From assembly GCA_036971475.1 (NCBI GenBank), contig JBAIZL010000007.1:26777947-26841946 (forward strand): DNA of 64,000 nucleotides, read 5' to 3'. Below are positions 1 through 14,700 of the stretch, one piece after another (positions within the stretch are counted from its first letter, which is position 1; each line of letters starts with the position of its first letter). Below the pieces are notes generated by a model. That model was not told the origin of the DNA and ran no database searches. It saw only the letters and a program-made list of their open reading frames with translations. This DNA is from Prosapia bicincta (lineage: Eukaryota > Arthropoda > Insecta > Hemiptera > Cercopidae). The position numbers and the translations under genes were made by a program.

Positions 1-2169
1 GCTCTGCAGCACATGTATACATTAAAGCAGCTAAGGTGGATTATATAGGAAGAATGCTGCTTTACAGAAGTTATATCAGGCAATGTCAGCAGCCGGTTAG
101 GTACTATGCTAATGTGGGCTCTGCAGCACATGTATACATTAAAGCAGCTAAGGTGGATTATATAGGAACAATGCTGCTTTACAGAAGTTATATCACGCCA
201 TGTCAGCAGTCGGTTAGGTACTATGCTAATGTGGGCTCTGCAGCACATGTATACATTAAAGCAGCTAAGGTGGATTATATAAGAAGAATACTACTTTACA
301 GAAGTTATATCAGGTAATGTCAGCAGTCGGTTAGGTACTTTGCTAATGTGGGCTCTGCAGCACATGTATACATTAAAGCAGCTAAGGTGGATTATATAAG
401 AAGAATACTACTTTACAGAAGTTATATCAGGCCATGTCAGCAGTCGGTTAGGTACTATGCTAATGTGGGCTCTGCAGCACATCTTTACATTAAAGCAGCT
501 AAGGTGAATTATATAAGAAGAATACTACTTTACAGAAGTTATATCAGGCCATGTCAGCAGTCGGTTAGGTACTATGCTAATGTGGGCTCTGCAGCACATG
601 TATACATTAAAGCAGCTAAGGTGAATTATATAAGAAGAATACTACTTTACAGAAGTTATATCAGGCCATGTCAGCAGTCGGTTAGGTACTATGCTAATGT
701 GGGCTCTGCAGCACATGTATACATTAAAGCAGCTAAGGTGGATTATATAGGAAGAATGCTGCTTTACAGAAGTTATATCAGGCAATGTCAGCAGTCGGTT
801 AGGTACAATGCTAATGTGGGCTCTGCAGCACATCTTTACATTAAAGCAGCTAAGGTGGATTATATAAGAAGAATACTACTTTACAGAAGTTATATCAGGC
901 CATGTCAGCAGTCGGTTAGGTACTATGCTAATGTGGGCTCTGCAGCACATGTATACATTAAAGCAGCTAAGGTGGATTATATAGGAAGAATACTACTTTA
1001 CAGAAGTTATATCAGGCAATGTCAGCAGCCGGTTAGGTACTATGCTAATGTGGGCTCTGCAGCACATCTTTACATTAAAGCAGCTAAGGTGGATTATATA
1101 GGAAGAATACTACTTTACAGAAGTTATATCAGGCAATGTCAGCAGCCGGTTAGGTACTATGCTAATGTGGGCTCTGCAGCACATGTATACATTAAAGCAG
1201 CTAAGGTGGATTATATAGGAAGAATACTACTTTACAGAAGTTATATCAGGCAATGTCAGCAGCCGGTTAGGTACTATGCTAATGTGGGCTCTGCAGCACA
1301 TCTTTACATTAAAGCAGCTAAGGTGGATTATATAAGAAGAATACTACTTTACAGAAGTTATATCAGGCCATGTCAGCAGTCGGTTAGGTACTATGCTAAT
1401 GTGGGCTCTGCAGCACATGTATACATTAAAGCAGCTAAGGTGGATTATATAGGAAGAATGCTGCTTTACAGAAGTTATATCAGGCCATGTCAGCAGCCGG
1501 TTAGGTACTATGCTAATGTGGGCTCTGCAGCACATGTATACATTAAAGCAGCTAAGGTGGATTATATAAGAAGAATACTACTTTTACAGAAGTTATATCA
1601 GGCCATGTCAGCAGTCGGTTAGGTACTTTGCTAATGAGGGCTCTGCAGCACATCTTTACATTAAAGCAGCTAAAGTGGATTATATAAGAAGAATACTACT
1701 TTACAGAAGTTATATCAGGCCATGTCAGCAGTCGGTTAGGTACTATGCTAATGTGGGCTCTGCAGCACATCTTTACATTAAAGCAGCTAAGGTGGATTAT
1801 ATAAGAAGAATGCTGCTTTACAGAAGTTATATCAGGCCATGTCAGCAGTCGGTTAGGTACTATGCTAATGTGGGCTCTGCAGCACATCTTTACATTAAAG
1901 CAGTTAAGGTGGATTATATAGGAAGAATGCTGCTTTACAGAAGTTATATCAGGCCATGTCAGCAGTCGGTTAGGTACTATGCTAATGTGGGCTCTGCAGC
2001 ACATGTATACATTAAAGCAGCTAAGGTGGATTATATAGGAAGAATGCTGCTTTACAGAAGTTATATCAGGCAATGTCAGCAGCCGGGTAGGTACTATGCT
2101 AATGTGGGCTCTGCAGCACATGTATACATTAAAGAAGCTAAGGTGGATTATATAGGAAGAATGCTGCTT

Positions 2170-3090
2170 TACAGAAGTTATATCAGGCCATGTTAGCAGT
2201 CGGTTAGGTACTATGCTAATGTGGGCTCTGCAGCACATCTTTACATTAAAGCAGCTAAGGTGGATTATATAGGAAGAATGCTGCTTTACAGAAGTTGTAT
2301 CAGGCAATGTCAGCAGCCGGTTAGGTACTATGTTAATGTGGGCTCTGCAGCACATCTTTACATTAAAGCAGCTAAGGTGGATTATATAGGAAGAATGCTG
2401 CTTTACAGAAGTTGTATCAGGCAATGTCAGCAGCCGGTTAGGTACTATGCTAATGTGGGCTCTACAGCACATCTTTACATTAAAGCAGCTAAGGTGGATT
2501 ATATAGGAAGAATGCTGCTTTACTGAAGTTATATCAGGCCATGTCAGCAGTCGGTTAGGTACAATGCTAATTTGGGCTCTGCAGCACATCTTTCCATTAA
2601 AGCAGCTAAGGTGGATTATATAGGAAGAATGCTGCTTTACAGAAGTTATATCAGGCCATGCCAGCAGTCGGTTAGGTACAATGCTAATGTGGGCTCTGCA
2701 GCACATCTTTACATTAAAGCAGCTAAGGTGGATTATATAGGAAGAATGCTGCTTTACTGAAGTTATATCAGGCCATGTCAGCAGTCGGTTAGGTACAATG
2801 CTAATTTGGGCTCTGCAGCACATCTTTACATTAAAGCAGCTAAGGTGGATTATATAGGAAGAATGCTGCTTTACAGAAGTTATATCAGGCCATGCCAGCA
2901 GTCGGTTAGGTACTACGCTAATGAGGGCTCTGCAGCACATCTTTACAATAAAGCAGTTAAGGTGGATTATATAGGACGAATGCTGCTTTACAGAACTTAT
3001 ATCAGGCCATGTCAGCAGCCGATTACGTACAATGCTAATGTGGGCTCTGCAGCACATCTTTACAATAAAGCAGTTAAGGTGGATTATATA
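2170..3090. repeat. Satellite block duplicated 11,115 bp away
   Basis: Monomers at 2170-3090 match 13285-14205 with an offset of 11115 bp (95 monomers). They share the same stop-bearing variants, TTTACTGAAG near 2521 and 13636, and the CCATTAAAGC variant near 2594 and 13709. A nearby block, about 3180-3580, matches 14763-15163 at an offset of 99 monomers. This shows longer-range exchange within the array. Confidence 0.75.
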
Positions 3091-5289
3091 GGACGAATGC
3101 TGCTTTACAGAACTTATATCAGGCCATGTCAGCAGCCGGTTAGGTACAATGCTAATGTGGGCTCTGCAGCACATCTTTACATTGAAGCAGCTAAGGTGGA
3201 TTATATAGGAAGAATGCTGCTTCACAGAAGTTATCTCAGATAATGTCAGCAGTCGGTTAGGTACAATGCTAATTTGGGCTCTGCAGCAAATCTTTACATT
3301 AAAGCAGCTAAGGTGGATTATATAGGACGAATGCTGCTTTACAGAAGTTATATCCGGCCATGTCAGCAGTCGGTTAGGTACAATGCTAATTTGGGCTCTG
3401 CAGCACATCTTTACATTAAAGCAGCTAAGGTGGATTATATAAGACGAATACTACTTTATAGAAGATATATCAGGCCATGTCAGCAGCCGTTTAGGTACTA
3501 TGCTAATGTGGGCTCTGCAGCACATCTTTACATTGTAGCAGTTAAGGTGGATTATATAGAAAGAATGCTGCTTTACAGAAGTTATATCAGGCCATGTCAG
3601 CAGCCTGTTATTACCTATGCTAATGTGGGCTCTGCAGCACATCTTTACATTAAAGCAGCTAAGGTGGATTATATAAGAAGAATACTACTTTACAGAAGTT
3701 ATATCAGGTAATGTCAGCAGTCGGTTAGGTACTATGCTAATGTGGGCTCTGCAGCACATCCTTACATTAAAGCAGCTAAGGTGGATTATATAAGAAGAAT
3801 ACTACTTTACAGAAGTTATATCAGGTAATGTCAGCAGTCGGTTAGGTACTATGCTAATGTGGGCTCTGCAGCACATCTTTACATTAAAGCAGCTAAGGTG
3901 GATTATATAAGAAGAATACTACTTAACAGAAGTTATATGAGGCCATGTCAGCAAGCGGTTAGGTACAATGCTAATGTGGGCTCTGCAGCACATGTATACA
4001 TTAAAGCAGCTAAGGTGGATTATATAAGAAGAATACTACTTTACAGAAGTTATATCAGGTAATGTCAGCAGTCGGTTAGGTACTATGCTAATGTGGGCTC
4101 TGCAGCACATGTATACATTAAAGCAGCTAAGGTGGATTATATAAGAAGAATACTACTTTACAGAAGTTATATCAGGTAATGTCAGCAGTCGGTTAGGTAC
4201 TATGCTAATGTGGGCTCTGCAGCACATGTATACATTAAAGCAGCTAAGGTGGATTATATAAGAAGAATACTACTTAACAGAAGTTATATGAGGCCATGTC
4301 AGCAAGCGGTTAGGTACAATGCTAATGTGGGCTCTGCAGCACATGTATACATTAAAGCAGCTAAGGTGGATTATATAAGAAGAATACTACTTTACAGAAG
4401 TTATATCAGGTAATGTCAACAGTCGGTTAGGTACTTTGCTAATGTGGGCTCTGCAGCACATGTATACATTAAAGCAGCTAAGGTGGATTATATAGGAAGA
4501 ATACTACTTTACAGAAGTTATATCAGGCCATGTCAGCAGTCGGTTAGGTACTATGCTAATGTGGGCTCTGCAGCACATGTATACATTAAAGCAGCTAAGG
4601 TGGATTATATAGGAAGAATGCTGCTTTACAGAAGTTATATCAGGCCATGTCAGCAGCCGGTTAGGTACTTTGCTAATGTGGGCTCTACAGCACATCTTTA
4701 CATTAAAGCAGCTAAGGTGGATTATATAAGAAGAATACTACTTTACAGAAGTTATATCAGGCCATGTCAGCAGTCGGTTAGGTACTATGCTAATGTGGGC
4801 TCTGCAGCACATCTTTACATTAAAGCAGCTAAGGTGGATTATATAAGAAGAATACTACTTTACAGAAGTTATATCAGGCCATGTCAGCAGTCGGTTAGGT
4901 ACTATGCTAATGTGGGCTCTGCAGCACATGTATACATTAAAGCAGCTAAGGTGGATTATATAAGAAGAATACTACTTTACAGAAGTTATATCAGGTAATG
5001 TCAGCAGTCGGTTAGGTACTATGCTAATGTGGGCTCTGCAGCACATGTATACATTAAAGCAGCTAAGGTGGATTATATAAGAAGAATACTACTTAACAGA
5101 AGTTATATGAGGCCATGTCAGCAAGCGGTTAGGTACAATGCTAATGTGGGCTCTGCAGCACATGTATACATTAAAGCAGCTAAGGTGGATTATATAAGAA
5201 GAATACTACTTTACAGAAGTTATATCAGGCCATGTCAGTAGCTGGTTAGGTACAATGCTAATGTGGGCTCTGCAGCACATCTTTACATT

Positions 5290-8200
5290 AAAGCAGCTAA
5301 GGTGGATTATATAAGAAGAATACTACTTTACAGAAGTTATATCAGGCCATGTCAGCAGTCGGTTAGGTACTTTGCTAATGAGGGCTCTGCAGCACATCTT
5401 TACATTAAAGCAGCTAAGGTGGATTATATAAGAAGAATACTACTTTACAGAAGTTATATCAGGCCATGTCAGCAGTCGGTTAGGTACTATGCTAATGTGG
5501 GCTCTGCAGCACATCTTTACATTAAAGCAGCTAAGGTGGATTATATAAGAAGAATACTACTTTACAGAAGTTATATCAGGCCATGTCAGCAGTCGGTTAG
5601 GTACTATGCTAATGTGGGCTCTGCAGCACATGTATACATTAAAGCAGCTAAGGTGGATTATATAGGAAGAATGCTGCTTTACAGAAGTTATATCAGGCCA
5701 TGTCAGCAGCCGGTTAGGTACTATGCTAATGTTGGCTCTGCAGCACATCTTTACATTAAAGCAGCTAAGGTGGATTATATAGGAAGAATGCTGCTTTACA
5801 GAAGTTGTATCAGGCAATGTCAGCAGCCGGTTAGGTACTATGCTAATGTGGGCTCTACAGCACATCTTTACATTAAAGCAGCTAAGGTGGATTATATAGG
5901 AAGAATGCCGCTTTACTGAAGTTATATCAGGCCATGTCAGCAGTCGGTTAGGTACAATGCTAATTTGGGCTCTGCAGCACATCTTTCCATTACAGCAGCT
6001 AAGGTGGATTATATAAGAAGAATACTACTTTACAGAAGTTATATCAGGCCATGTCAGCAGTCGGTTAGGTACTTTGCTAATGAGGGCTCTGCAGCACATC
6101 TTTACATTAAAGCAGCTAAGGTGGATTATATAAGAAGAATACTACTTTACAGAAGTTATATCAGGCCATGTCAGCAGTCGGTTAGGTACTATGCTAATGT
6201 GGGCTCTGCAGCACATCTTTACATTAAAGCAGCTAAGGTGGATTATATAAGAAGAATACTACTTTACAGAAGTTATATCAGGCCATGTCAGCAGTCGGTT
6301 AGGTACTATGCTAATGTGGGCTCTGCAGCACATCTTTACATTAAAGCAGCTAAGGTGGATTATATAAGAAGAATACTACTTTACAGAAGTTATATCAGGC
6401 CATGTCAGCAGTCGGTTAGGTACTATGCTAATGTGGGCTCTGCAGCACATGTATACATTAAAGCAGCTAAGGTGGATTATATAGGAAGAATGCTGCTTTA
6501 CAGAAGTTATATCAGGCCATGTCAGCAGCCGGTTAGGTACTATGCTAATGTGGGCTCTGCAGCACATGTATACATTAAAGCAGCTAAGGTGGATTATATA
6601 GGAAGAATGCTGCTTTACAGAAGTTATATCAGGCCATGTCAGCAGCCGGTTAGGTACTATGCTAATGTGGGCTCTGCAGCACATGTATACATTAAAGCAG
6701 CTAAGGTGGATTATATAGGAAGAATGCTGCTTTACAGAAGTTATATCAGGCCATGTTAGCAGTCGGTTAGGTACTATGCTAATGTGGGCTCTGCAGCACA
6801 TCTTTACATTAAAGCAGCTAAGGTGGATTATATAGGAAGAATGCTGCTTTACAGAAGTTGTATCAGGCAATGTCAGCAGCCGGTTAGGTACTATGCTAAT
6901 GTGGGCTCTGCAGCACATCTTTACATTAAAGCAGCTAAGGTGGATTATATAAGAAGAATACTACTTTACAGAAGTTATATCAGGCCATGTCAGCAGTCGG
7001 TTAGGTACTATGCTAATGTGGGCTCTGCAGCACATGTATACATTAAAGCAGCTAAGGTGGATTATATAGGAAGAATGCTGCTTTACAGAAGTTATATCAG
7101 GCCATGTCAGCAGCCGGTTAGGTACTATGCTAATGTGGGCTCTGCAGCACATGTATACATTAAAGCAGCTAAGGTGGATTATATAGGAAGAATGCTGCTT
7201 TACAGAAGTTATATCAGGCCATGTTAGCAGTCGGTTAGGTACTATGCTAATGTGGGCTCTGCAGCACATCTTTACATTAAAGCAGCTAAGGTGGATTATA
7301 TAGGAAGAATGCTGCTTTACAGAAGTTGTATCAGGCAATGTCAGCAGCCGGTTAGGTACTATGCTAATGTGGGCTCTGCAGCACATCTTTACATTAAAGC
7401 AGCTAAGGTGGATTATATAGGAAGAATGCTGCTTTACAGAAGTTGTATCAGGCAATGTCAGCAGCCGGTTAGGTACTATGCTAATGTGGGCTCTACAGCA
7501 CATCTTTACATTAAAGCAGCTAAGGTGGATTATATAGGAAGAATGCTGCTTTACTGAAGTTATATCAGGCCATGTCAGCAATCGGTTAGGTACAATGCTA
7601 ATTTGGGCTCTGCAGCACATCTTTCCATTAAAGCAGCTAAGGTGGATTATATAAGAAGAATACTACTTTACAGAAGTTATATCAGGCCATGTCAGCAGTC
7701 GGTTAGGTACTTTGCTAATGAGGGCTCTGCAGCACATCTTTACATTAAAGCAGCTAAGGTGGATTATATAAGAAGAATACTACTTTACAGAAGTTATATC
7801 AGGCCATGTCAGCAGTCGGTTAGGTACTATGCTAATGTGGGCTCTGCAGCACATGTATACATTAAAGCAGCTAAGGTGGATTATATAAGAAGAATACTAC
7901 TTTACAGAAGTTGTATCAGGCAATGTCAGCAGCCGGTTAGGTACAATGCTAATGTGGGCTCTACAGCACATCTTTACATTAAAGCAGCTAAGGTGGATTA
8001 TATAGGAAGAATGCTGCTTTACTGAAGTTATATCAGGCCATGTCAGCAATCGGTTAGGTACAATGCTAATTTGGGCTCTGCAGCACATCTTTCCATTAAA
8101 GCAGCTAAGGTGGATTATATAAGAAGAATACTACTTTACAGAAGTTATATCAGGCCATGTCAGCAGTCGGTTAGGTACTTTGCTAATGAGGGCTCTGCAG

Positions 8201-11200
8201 CACATCTTTACATTAAAGCAGCTAAGGTGGATTATATAAGAAGAATACTACTTTACAGAAGTTATATCAGGCCATGTCAGCAGTCGGTTAGGTACTATGC
8301 TAATGTGGGCTCTGCAGCACATGTATACATTAAAGCAGCTAAGGTGGATTATATAAGAAGAATACTACTTTACAGAAGTTGTATCAGGCAATGTCAGCAG
8401 CCGGTTAGGTACAATGCTAATGTGGGCTCTACAGCACATCTTTACATTAAAGCAGCTAAGGTGGATTATATAGGAAGAATGCTGCTTTACTGAAGTTATA
8501 TCAGGCCATGTCAGCAATCGGTTAGGTACAATGCTAATTTGGGCTCTGCAGCACATCTTTCCATTAAAGCAGCTAAGGTGGATTATATAAGAAGAATACT
8601 ACTTTACAGAAGTTATATCAGGCCATGTCAGCAGTCGGTTAGGTACTTTGCTAATGAGGGCTCTGCAGCACATCTTTACATTAAAGCAGCTAAGGTGGAT
8701 TATATAAGAAGAATACTACTTTACAGAAGTTATATCAGGCCATGTCAGCAGTCGGTTAGGTACTATGCTAATGTGGGCTCTGCAGCACATCTTTACATTA
8801 AAGCAGCTAAGGTGGATTATATAAGAAGAATACTACTTTACAGAAGTTATATCAGGCCATGTCAGCAGTCGGTTAGGTACTATGCTAATGTGGGCTCTGC
8901 AGCACATGTATACATTAAAGCAGCTAAGGTGGATTATATAGGAAGAATGCTGCTTTACAGAAGTTATATCAGGCCATGTCAGCAGCCGGTTAGGTACTAT
9001 GCTAATGTTGGCTCTGCAGCACATCTTTACATTAAAGCAGCTAAGGTGGATTATATAGGAAGAATGCTGCTTTACAGAAGTTGTATCAGGCAATGTCAGC
9101 AGCCGGTTAGGTACTATGCTAATGTGGGCTCTACAGCACATCTTTACATTAAAGCAGCTAAGGTGGATTATATAGGAAGAATGCCGCTTTACTGAAGTTA
9201 TATCAGGCCATGTCAGCAGTCGGTTAGGTACAATGCTAATTTGGGCTCTGCAGCACATCTTTCCATTACAGCAGCTAAGGTGGATTATATAAGAAGAATA
9301 CTACTTTACAGAAGTTATATCAGGCCATGTCAGCAGTCGGTTAGGTACTTTGCTAATGAGGGCTCTGCAGCACATCTTTACATTAAAGCAGCTAAGGTGG
9401 ATTATATAAGAAGAATACTACTTTACAGAAGTTATATCAGGCCATGTCAGCAGTCGGTTAGGTACTATGCTAATGTGGGCTCTGCAGCACATCTTTACAT
9501 TAAAGCAGCTAAGGTGGATTATATAAGAAGAATACTACTTTACAGAAGTTATATCAGGCCATGTCAGCAGTCGGTTAGGTACTATGCTAATGTGGGCTCT
9601 GCAGCACATCTTTACATTAAAGCAGCTAAGGTGGATTATATAAGAAGAATACTACTTTACAGAAGTTATATCAGGCCATGTCAGCAGTCGGTTAGGTACT
9701 ATGCTAATGTGGGCTCTGCAGCACATGTATACATTAAAGCAGCTAAGGTGGATTATATAGGAAGAATGCTGCTTTACAGAAGTTATATCAGGCCATGTCA
9801 GCAGCCGGTTAGGTACTATGCTAATGTGGGCTCTGCAGCACATGTATACATTAAAGCAGCTAAGGTGGATTATATAGGAAGAATGCTGCTTTACAGAAGT
9901 TATATCAGGCCATGTCAGCAGCCGGTTAGGTACTATGCTAATGTGGGCTCTGCAGCACATGTATACATTAAAGCAGCTAAGGTGGATTATATAGGAAGAA
10001 TGCTGCTTTACAGAAGTTATATCAGGCCATGTTAGCAGTCGGTTAGGTACTATGCTAATGTGGGCTCTGCAGCACATCTTTACATTAAAGCAGCTAAGGT
10101 GGATTATATAGGAAGAATGCTGCTTTACAGAAGTTGTATCAGGCAATGTCAGCAGCCGGTTAGGTACTATGCTAATGTGGGCTCTGCAGCACATCTTTAC
10201 ATTAAAGCAGCTAAGGTGGATTATATAAGAAGAATACTACTTTACAGAAGTTATATCAGGCCATGTCAGCAGTCGGTTAGGTACTATGCTAATGTGGGCT
10301 CTGCAGCACATGTATACATTAAAGCAGCTAAGGTGGATTATATAGGAAGAATGCTGCTTTACAGAAGTTATATCAGGCCATGTCAGCAGCCGGTTAGGTA
10401 CTATGCTAATGTGGGCTCTGCAGCACATGTATACATTAAAGCAGCTAAGGTGGATTATATAGGAAGAATGCTGCTTTACAGAAGTTATATCAGGCCATGT
10501 TAGCAGTCGGTTAGGTACTATGCTAATGTGGGCTCTGCAGCACATCTTTACATTAAAGCAGCTAAGGTGGATTATATAGGAAGAATGCTGCTTTACAGAA
10601 GTTGTATCAGGCAATGTCAGCAGCCGGTTAGGTACTATGCTAATGTGGGCTCTGCAGCACATCTTTACATTAAAGCAGCTAAGGTGGATTATATAGGAAG
10701 AATGCTGCTTTACAGAAGTTGTATCAGGCAATGTCAGCAGCCGGTTAGGTACTATGCTAATGTGGGCTCTACAGCACATCTTTACATTAAAGCAGCTAAG
10801 GTGGATTATATAGGAAGAATGCTGCTTTACTGAAGTTATATCAGGCCATGTCAGCAATCGGTTAGGTACAATGCTAATTTGGGCTCTGCAGCACATCTTT
10901 CCATTAAAGCAGCTAAGGTGGATTATATAAGAAGAATACTACTTTACAGAAGTTATATCAGGCCATGTCAGCAGTCGGTTAGGTACTTTGCTAATGAGGG
11001 CTCTGCAGCACATCTTTACATTAAAGCAGCTAAGGTGGATTATATAAGAAGAATACTACTTTACAGAAGTTATATCAGGCCATGTCAGCAGTCGGTTAGG
11101 TACTATGCTAATGTGGGCTCTGCAGCACATGTATACATTAAAGCAGCTAAGGTGGATTATATAAGAAGAATACTACTTTACAGAAGTTGTATCAGGCAAT

Positions 11201-11754
11201 GTCAGCAGCCGGTTAGGTACAATGCTAATGTGGGCTCTACAGCACATCTTTACATTAAAGCAGCTAAGGTGGATTATATAGGAAGAATGCTGCTTTACTG
11301 AAGTTATATCAGGCCATGTCAGCAATCGGTTAGGTACAATGCTAATTTGGGCTCTGCAGCACATCTTTCCATTAAAGCAGCTAAGGTGGATTATATAAGA
11401 AGAATACTACTTTACAGAAGTTATATCAGGCCATGTCAGCAGTCGGTTAGGTACTTTGCTAATGAGGGCTCTGCAGCACATCTTTACATTAAAGCAGCTA
11501 AGGTGGATTATATAAGAAGAATACTACTTTACAGAAGTTATATCAGGCCATGTCAGCAGTCGGTTAGGTACTATGCTAATGTGGGCTCTGCAGCACATGT
11601 ATACATTAAAGCAGCTAAGGTGGATTATATAAGAAGAATACTACTTTACAGAAGTTGTATCAGGCAATGTCAGCAGCCGGTTAGGTACAATGCTAATGTG
11701 GGCTCTACAGCACATCTTTACATTAAAGCAGCTAAGGTGGATTATATAGGAAGA
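5290..11754. repeat. Higher-order duplication of 28 monomers in the satellite
   Basis: Bases of about 5290-8478 recur at about 8566-11754 with an offset of exactly 3276 bp, which is 28 x 117. Private variants mark the match: ATGCCGCTTTACTG near 5906 and 9182, and GCTAATGTTGGC near 5728 and 9004. Both copies also end in a 4-monomer (468-bp) subrepeat starting at 7603, 8071, 10879 and 11347. The copies look nearly identical by eye. This is expected from recent unequal crossing-over or gene conversion inside a satellite. Confidence 0.9.
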
Positions 11755-14700
11755 ATGCTACTTTACAGAAGTTATATCAGGCCATGTCAGAAGCCGGTTA
11801 GGTACTACGCTAATGTGGGCGCTGCAGCACATGTTTACATTAAAGCAGTTAAGGTGGATTATATAAGAAGAATACTACTTTACAGAAGTTATATCAGGCC
11901 ATGTCAGAAGCCGGTTAGGTACTACGCTAATGAGGGCTCTGCAGCACATCTTTACATTAAAGCAGCTAAGGTGGATTATATAAGAAGAATACTACTTTAC
12001 AGAAGTTATATCAGGCCATGTCAGCAGCCGGTTAGGTACAATGCTAATGTGGGCTCTGCAGCACATCTTTACATTAAAGCAGCTAAGGTGGATTATATAA
12101 GAAGAATACTACTTTACAGAAGTTATATCAGGCCATGTCAGCAAGCGGTTAGGTACTATGCTAATGTGGGCTCTGCAGCACATCTTTACATTAAAGCAGC
12201 TAAGGTGGATTATATAGGAAGAATGCTGCTTTACAGAAGTTATATCAGGCCATGTCAGCAGCCGGTTAGGTACTATGCTAATGTGGGCTCTACAGCACAT
12301 CTTTACATTAAAGCAGCTAAGGTGGATTATATAGGAAGAATGCTGCTTTACAGAAGTTATATCAGGCCATGTCAGCAGTCGGTTAGGTACTATGCTAATG
12401 TGGGCTCTGCAGCACATCTTTACATTAAAGCAGCTAAGGTGGATTATATAAGAAGAATACTACTTTACAGAAGTTATATCAGGCCATGTCAGCAGTCGGT
12501 TAGGTACTATGCTAATGTAGGCTCTGCAGCACATCATTACATTAAAGCAGCTAAGGTGGATTATATAAGAAGAATACTACTTTACAGAAGTTATATCAGG
12601 CCATGTCAGCAGTCGGTTAGGTACTATGCTAATGTGGGCTCTGCAGCACATGTATACATTAAAGCAGCTAAGGTGGATTATATAGGAAGAATGCTGCTTT
12701 ACAGAAGTTATATCAGGCCATGTCAGCAGTCGGTTAGGTACTATGCTAATGTGGGCTCTGCAGCACATCTTTACATTAAAGCAGCTAAGGTGGATTATAT
12801 AAGAAGAATACTACTTTACAGAAGTTATATCAGGCCATGTCAGCAGTCGGTTAGGTACTATGCTAATGTGGGCTCTGCAGCACATCATTACATTAAAGCA
12901 GCTAAGGTGGATTATATAAGAAGAATACTACTTTACAGAAGTTATATCAGGCCATGTCAGCAGTCGGTTAGGTACTATGCTAATGTAGGCTCTGCAGCAC
13001 ATCATTACATTAAAGCAGCTAAGGTGGATTATATAAGAAGAATACTACTTTACAGAAGTTATATCAGGCCATGTCAGCAGTCGGTTAGGTACTATGCTAA
13101 TGTGGGCTCTGCAGCACATGTATACATTAAAGCAGCTAAGGTGGATTATATAGGAAGAATGCTGCTTTACAGAAGTTATATCAGGCCATGTCAGCAGCCG
13201 GTTAGGTACTATGCTAATGTGGGCTCTGCAGCACATGTATACATTAAAGCAGCTAAGGTGGATTATATAGGAAGAATGCTGCTTTACAGAAGTTATATCA
13301 GGCCATGTTAGCAGTCGGTTAGGTACTATGCTAATGTGGGCTCTGCAGCACATCTTTACATTAAAGCAGCTAAGGTGGATTATATAGGAAGAATGCTGCT
13401 TTACAGAAGTTGTATCAGGCAATGTCAGCAGCCGGTTAGGTACTATGCTAATGTGGGCTCTGCAGCACATCTTTACATTAAAGCAGCTAAGGTGGATTAT
13501 ATAGGAAGAATGCTGCTTTACAGAAGTTGTATCAGGCAATGTCAGCAGCCGGTTAGGTACTATGCTAATGTGGGCTCTACAGCACATCTTTACATTAAAG
13601 CAGCTAAGGTGGATTATATAGGAAGAATGCTGCTTTACTGAAGTTATATCAGGCCATGTCAGCAGTCGGTTAGGTACAATGCTAATTTGGGCTCTGCAGC
13701 ACATCTTTCCATTAAAGCAGCTAAGGTGGATTATATAGGAAGAATGCTGCTTTACAGAAGTTATATCAGGCCATGCCAGCAGTCGGTTAGGTACAATGCT
13801 AATGTGGGCTCTGCAGCACATCTTTACATTAAAGCAGCTAAGGTGGATTATATAGGAAGAATGCTGCTTTACTGAAGTTATATCAGGCCATGTCAGCAGT
13901 CGGTTAGGTACAATGCTAATTTGGGCTCTGCAGCACATCTTTACATTAAAGCAGCTAAGGTGGATTATATAGGAAGAATGCTGCTTTACAGAAGTTATAT
14001 CAGGCCATGCCAGCAGTCGGTTAGGTACTACGCTAATGAGGGCTCTGCAGCACATCTTTACAATAAAGCAGTTAAGGTGGATTATATAGGACGAATGCTG
14101 CTTTACAGAACTTATATCAGGCCATGTCAGCAGCCGATTACGTACAATGCTAATGTGGGCTCTGCAGCACATCTTTACAATAAAGCAGTTAAGGTGGATT
14201 ATATAGGCCTTATGCTGCTTTACAGAACTTATATCAGGACATGTCAGCAGCCGATTACGTACAATGCTAATGTGGGCTCTGCAGCACATCTTTACATTGA
14301 AGCACTTAAGGTGTATTATATAGGAAGAATGCTGCTTTACAGAAGTTGTATCAGGCCATGTCAGCAGCCGGTTAGGTACAATGCTAATGTGGGCTCTGCA
14401 GAACATTTTTACATTAAAGCTGCTAAGGTGGATAATATAAGAAGAATACTACTTCACAAAACTTATATGAGGCCTTGTCAGCAGCCGTTTAGGACCTATG
14501 CTAATGTGGGCTCTGAAGCACATCTTTACATTAAAGCAGTTAGGGTGGATTATAAAGGAACAATGCTGCTTTACTGAAGTTATATCAGGTCATGTCAGCA
14601 GCCGGTTAGGTACAATGCTAATGTGGGCTCTGCAGCACATCTTTACATTAAAGCAGCTAAGGTGGATTATATAAAAAGAATGCTACTTTACAGAAGTTAT

